64,000 nt of DNA from an uncultured Desulfobacter sp. (GTDB taxonomy: Bacteria > Desulfobacterota > Desulfobacteria > Desulfobacterales > Desulfobacteraceae), in the NCBI RefSeq assembly GCF_963664415.1, contig NZ_OY761445.1, positions 2,382,501-2,446,500 on the forward strand, written 5' to 3'. The position numbers were made by a program, and so were the translations under genes. The notes under the pieces are model-generated. The model did no database searches and was not told the origin of the DNA. It was given only the letters and a program-made list of their open reading frames with translations. Positions 60,954 through 64,000 of the stretch are shown piece by piece; position 1 is the first letter of the stretch; every line of letters begins with the position of its first letter.

Positions 60954-61826
60954 CTATTTAAAGTGGGCCATTACGTTGGATAGCTGACTTACCCAGATGT
61001 CGGCAAACGCATCATATTCAGCCGTACCTTTAAGTACAGTCTCACAGGAGAATCCCACCTTGGTCAACTGGGATTTCCAGGAATCTTCCTCATCGCCTGC
61101 CATATCATTTTTGGCGTGGTCGCCGGCAACGGACATAAAAGGCATCAACCAGACTTTGCCACTCTTTTTTGTTTTAAGCCAGGCAATAACATCCCCCAGT
61201 TCAGGATACCCTTCCACGGTGCCCATGATGATGTTGGGATCTTTTTGCTGAAGCTGCCAGTTCATGGCTGCGTAGTAAACATTGCCCGGATGGTGGGTGC
61301 CATGCCCCATGAGCACAACCGCTTCGTTTGCCTTGCGCGCCTTGGGCAGTGTGGCAATAACAGCATCAACCGCCTTGGCAACCGTGTCCTGGGTACCCAG
61401 CATGGGGAATCCTAAAATAAGCTTGTCAAAACCGTTGGGCATCGTCTTAAAACCATTCACGGTCATGGTCAGATCATGGTACTCTTCTCCCGGAATGGTG
61501 TGAAGGGACTGAACCGCCACATGGGTATATCCGTCATCCATCATCGTGGCCAAAGCCTGGGCCGGAGAAAGAATCATTTCTCCCTGCTTGGCCAGTTTAT
61601 GCCGGATGATATGGGAGGTATAGGCCCAGAACACATCAACGCCTGGAAACGCCTTTTTCACTTTTTGCTCAATGTTTTGAAAAGAGACTTTTGCAGAGGC
61701 TTCACTGGTACCAAACGCCACCAGCAGAATACCTTTTTTCATCTCTCTTGCTTCTTTGTGGGCATATGCATTTGCCCCAAACAACACCATGGCCAAAACA
61801 ACTACTGCGGAAATCATTCTTTTCAT
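60954..61826 (-). CDS. cbiK: Periplasmic sirohydrochlorin cobaltochelatase (CbiK, exported)
   Basis: 290 residues behind GAGGAGGACGTTGT. A signal peptide is present (ISAVVVLAMVLFGANAYA, cut after AYA), so the enzyme should act in the periplasm like the CbiK-P of Desulfovibrio. The mature part is CbiK: KKGILLVAFGTSEASAKVSF, HVAVQSLHTIPGEEYHD with one metal-binding His, VLMGHGTHHPGN with the second His, and LMPFMSVAGDHAKNDMAGDE. It inserts cobalt, and some relatives iron, into sirohydrochlorin. It is the first gene after the B12 riboswitch, so B12 should repress it. Confidence 0.95.
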   Translation of the reverse strand: MKRMISAVVVLAMVLFGANAYAHKEAREMKKGILLVAFGTSEASAKVSFQNIEQKVKKAFPGVDVFWAYTSHIIRHKLAKQGEMILSPAQALATMMDDGYTHVAVQSLHTIPGEEYHDLTMTVNGFKTMPNGFDKLILGFPMLGTQDTVAKAVDAVIATLPKARKANEAVVLMGHGTHHPGNVYYAAMNWQLQQKDPNIIMGTVEGYPELGDVIAWLKTKKSGKVWLMPFMSVAGDHAKNDMAGDEEDSWKSQLTKVGFSCETVLKGTAEYDAFADIWVSQLSNVMAHFK

Positions 61827-61939
61827 ACAACGTCCTCCTCATTATCCTGGATGTTAATATTAAAGCGCGGCAAGACATCCAGCTCCTGCTCTGCGCATAG
61901 AGAAGCGATCCCGCATATCGACCGGTCCTAAAACCCAAA

Positions 61940-61972
61940 CAGCCCTCCAAGCCTTTATGACTTGAAGGGCTG
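61940..61972 (-). terminator. Terminator hairpin of the B12 riboswitch (expression platform)
   Basis: On the minus strand CAGCCCTTCAAG pairs with CTTGGAGGGCTG (12 pairs, one G-U), followed by GTTTGGGTTTTAGG. It lies between the riboswitch core and cbiK, as expected of the off-state terminator. Confidence 0.8.
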
Positions 61973-62040
61973 CACCCAGTTTCTTGGCCCTGTAATATTT
62001 ATGTCTGCGCCGGCAATTCCCTTTGCACAACACACATCAT

Positions 62041-62207
62041 CAGTTCAGGCAGGTCTTCTGGCTCCCGGATCATCCAAACACCTGCGCCTTCCCATACGCC
62101 TTAAAGACGCACAGTGACACTATGCAGGTTTTGTCCCCGGTTACAGCGGCGGGACCGCTCCCGATTCCAACGGGATTCCCTGTTAGGCCCAAACGGGCAC
62201 CTTAAAA
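62041..62207 (-). ncRNA. Cobalamin (B12) riboswitch
   Basis: Reading the minus strand, the RNA shows the B12 family order: GGTGCCCG, then GGGAATCCCGTTGGAATC, GGGAGCGGTCCCGCCGCTGT, AACCGGGGA, and the B12 box AGCCAGAAGACCTGCC (62047-62063). It is followed by a terminator and then cbiK, so the transport and corrin-ring genes behind it should be shut off when adenosylcobalamin binds. Confidence 0.97.
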
Positions 62208-62214
62208 CAAGGGC

Positions 62215-62243
62215 ATGATTGCGCAATAAGATGTCCCTGTCAA
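62215..62243 (-). promoter_or_regulatory. Likely promoter of the riboswitch-cbiK operon
   Basis: On the minus strand TTGACA (62243-62238), 17 bases, then AATCAT (62220-62215). Transcription would begin near 62208, just at the riboswitch 5' end. The -10 is a weak match. Confidence 0.5.
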
Positions 62244-62480
62244 GCGCGCTTTAGATAGCAACCTGCCAGGAAACGACCGAGAAGATAGGCAGCACTGAAT
62301 AATACACCTGGCAATGAGACTGTTTTGATGAATTTTTTGGGCCCAAAAAGATCTGCAATTTGACAGGCTGGCCGATATAGCGTATTCATGAAGGATCATA
62401 GAATTTAACCTGTTTTCTTAAAGACTCTTGGGTGGACTCATGCTTACCACGGGTTAGCCTATTGCGAAAAAAGGTATATT

Positions 62481-63629
62481 ATGTCAAAGTCAAAAATCGT
62501 ATTTATTCTTGTTTTCCTCTTGACCTGTTACCCCTTTGCAGCCATTGCCGACAGCATGCACTTCAGCACGACCCCGGTTCATTCTCCTTCAAATTCCGGA
62601 AAATGGAATATCGGGTACGTACAAGGTGGAGAATATGGCGACTACTGCGATACTTTGCTTGCAACCCTGGACGGATTGATTAAACTGGGCTGGATAGACC
62701 CTATAGACACCAGTCAGTTCATAGGACTGGATGCCGGGGACGTATGGAAAATTCTGGCCCAAAAAGCCAATAGTTCTTTTCTGCGTTTTGTTGGAGACGG
62801 ATTTTATTCTGCGGACTGGAAATCAGAAAACAGAAAAGAAATCAAACAACAACTGGAACAGAGAATTCAAGCCGGGAATTCACTTGATCTCCTCATCGCA
62901 ATGGGCACCTGGGCGGGACAGGACTTATCCAAATCAAAACTGGATATCCCTGTCATTGTCATGTGTACCAGCAACCCTGTGGCGGCAGGAATCATAAAAA
63001 GTCCCAAAGCCTCAGGCAAAAAAAATCTTCACGCCCAGTTTGATCCCACTTTTCATGAGAGACAGATAAAATACTTCCACCTGACCGTACCGTTTAAAAA
63101 ATTGGGCATCATATTTGAGGACACTGACGTCGGTAAAAGTTATGCAGGGTTTTCTTCTGTTGAAAAAGCGGCCAAAGAAAACGGATTTGATCTGGTTGTC
63201 TGCCATGCCCAAAGCGATATTCCGGACACAACTCAATGCGAAAAAGAGTATCTGGACTGCGTGGATAACCTTGCGACAAAAATCGATGCGCTTTATGTAA
63301 CGGCCCACGGCGGTGTAAACGCCCACACGATTCCACTCATTGTTGAAAAAACCATCCGGTATAGCATCCCGACGTTTTCCCAGTATGGCTCAAAAGATGT
63401 TGAAAAAGGGCTTTTGATCAGTCTATCCCGGACCAGTTACAAAAAAGTCGGGATGTTTGAAGCGGCTATTATTGCAAATGTCCTGAACGGGGCCAATCCC
63501 GGCGACTTGGTACAGGTTTTTGAAGAGCCCCTCCAGATCACGTTAAACATTGATACCGCGCAACATATCGGCTATCTGCCCACTGCCGATGTCATTGCAG
63601 CGGCAGACAAAATTTTTCATTCCCGGTAA
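62481..63629 (+). CDS. ABC-type solute-binding protein (ABC_sub_bind/TrpX-like)
   Basis: 382 residues. A signal peptide is clear (IVFILVFLLTCYPFAAIA). The mature part has NIGYVQGGEYGDYCDTLLATLDGLIKLGW by parts, DLLIAMGTWAGQDL, PVIVMCTSNPVAAGIIKSP and IVEKTIRYSIPTFSQYG, the order of DUF534/ABC_sub_bind proteins. Some relatives bind amino acids or nucleoside-like ligands; ligand here unknown. No permease or ATPase follows within the window. It is divergent from the B12 operon; the B12 riboswitch lies on the other strand and should not affect it. Confidence 0.82.
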   Translation: MSKSKIVFILVFLLTCYPFAAIADSMHFSTTPVHSPSNSGKWNIGYVQGGEYGDYCDTLLATLDGLIKLGWIDPIDTSQFIGLDAGDVWKILAQKANSSFLRFVGDGFYSADWKSENRKEIKQQLEQRIQAGNSLDLLIAMGTWAGQDLSKSKLDIPVIVMCTSNPVAAGIIKSPKASGKKNLHAQFDPTFHERQIKYFHLTVPFKKLGIIFEDTDVGKSYAGFSSVEKAAKENGFDLVVCHAQSDIPDTTQCEKEYLDCVDNLATKIDALYVTAHGGVNAHTIPLIVEKTIRYSIPTFSQYGSKDVEKGLLISLSRTSYKKVGMFEAAIIANVLNGANPGDLVQVFEEPLQITLNIDTAQHIGYLPTADVIAAADKIFHSR

Positions 63630-63686
63630 CCTGCGTGCCGGGAACCAAATTCTCCAAGCACCGAGGGATTGTTCATCTATAGGCAT

Positions 63687-64000
63687 TCAAGGAATCTGAC
63701 GGGGTGCCTCCTTATTAAAAAAACTTTTAATTTTTGCAAAAAGCATTTTGATACCCCGCCATATTTTAGGCAGCAGCCACACAATCAGGCAAATAAAGCC
63801 GGTCAGAAACGCCAAAAATAAAACAGGGTTATGAAGTGCTACCAGAATGCCTCCGATGACGGCCACATCTTCAAGCACAGAAGCGATCCAGTTGGAGAAA
63901 GGTTCAGGGGAGGTGTTGATCAACAGCCTGGAGCCCGATTTTGTCAGATGACTGCCCGCGGTAAGGCCTCCGCCCAGAATACCGGCGGCAAGGGCCAAAG
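63687..64000 (-). CDS. DUF4126 membrane protein, C-terminal part (runs off the window)
   Basis: The frame is open to base 64000, so only the last 104 residues are seen. It reads GILGGGLTAGSHLTKSGSRLLINTSPEPFSNW, by parts, with three hydrophobic segments and a basic tail (PKIWRGIKMLFAKIKSFF). This is the closing part of DUF4126. Function is unknown. The first residues here are inside the protein, not a start. Confidence 0.8.
   Translation of the reverse strand, partial: LALAAGILGGGLTAGSHLTKSGSRLLINTSPEPFSNWIASVLEDVAVIGGILVALHNPVLFLAFLTGFICLIVWLLPKIWRGIKMLFAKIKSFFNKEAPRQIP

Noticed and set aside
1..64000. CRISPR arrays, tRNA or rRNA genes, phage or conjugation modules
   Set aside because: No regular short repeats with spacers, no tRNA-like cloverleaf seen by eye, and no structural phage or transfer genes were recognised.

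Overview
The window looks like a chromosomal piece of an anaerobic, sulfate-reducing deltaproteobacterium of the Desulfobacteraceae type (Desulfobacter/Desulfobacula-like). This is inferred from a periplasmic [NiFeSe] hydrogenase with an in-frame UGA (selenocysteine), a periplasmic CbiK-type cobaltochelatase, the anaerobic (cbi) cobalamin pathway, an acetate kinase, and many histidine kinases, HDOD and GGDEF proteins. No rRNA, tRNA or CRISPR array was seen.

Layout. 1-5.1 kb: a partial response regulator, a fluoride channel (crcB), then minus-strand ackA, a HAD phosphatase and a nitroreductase, and a plus-strand acyl-CoA thioesterase. 5.2-9.4 kb: a secreted VWA-domain protein in one operon with a histidine kinase and an OmpR-type regulator, meeting a PilZ-like gene end to end. 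9.5-12.9 kb: a good sigma-70 promoter, hysB, hysA (read through UGA at 12182 to 12253), a hairpin terminator, and the maturation protease. 13-16.8 kb: an HDOD-GAF-GGDEF protein and a cNMP-binding patatin lipase, convergent. 17.1-23.3 kb: a three-gene cassette of a flippase-like membrane protein, a single-module C-A-PCP-TE NRPS with an aromatic-looking specificity code, and a GT1 glycosyltransferase. This is the best candidate for an undescribed pathway.

23.4-32.4 kb is a decayed stretch. It holds a frameshifted and truncated chemoreceptor, a lipA gene that has lost its radical-SAM core beside an intact lipB, a mobile-element-like gene pair, a frameshifted SEC-C/TPR gene, a large mosaic hybrid kinase, and a fusion of molybdopterin-oxidoreductase and 2Fe-2S/ferredoxin remnants. 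32.5-37.1 kb: a membrane protein, a histidine kinase and an NtrC-type activator in an operon, followed by a molybdopterin-binding protein with a Cys-rich tail. 37.1-41.2 kb: a dockerin-like fragment, EcsC, DUF554, an HDOD protein and a pentapeptide-repeat potassium channel.

41.3-62.2 kb is a cobalamin island on the minus strand. A B12 riboswitch with a terminator platform heads cbiK, btuC, btuD, btuF, cbiA, cbiC, cbiL and a membrane protein. A second part carries cbiET and cbiF, and a third carries cbiG, cbiH and cbiP. The parts are separated by a sensory block (two solute-binding proteins, a serine hydrolase, a histidine kinase and a kinase fragment) and by a two-gene plus-strand unit with an ArsC-like protein. 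Together these genes would insert cobalt and build cobyric acid. cbiD, cbiJ, cbiB and the nucleotide-loop genes are not in the window. The end holds a plus-strand ABC-type solute-binding protein and a partial DUF4126 gene.
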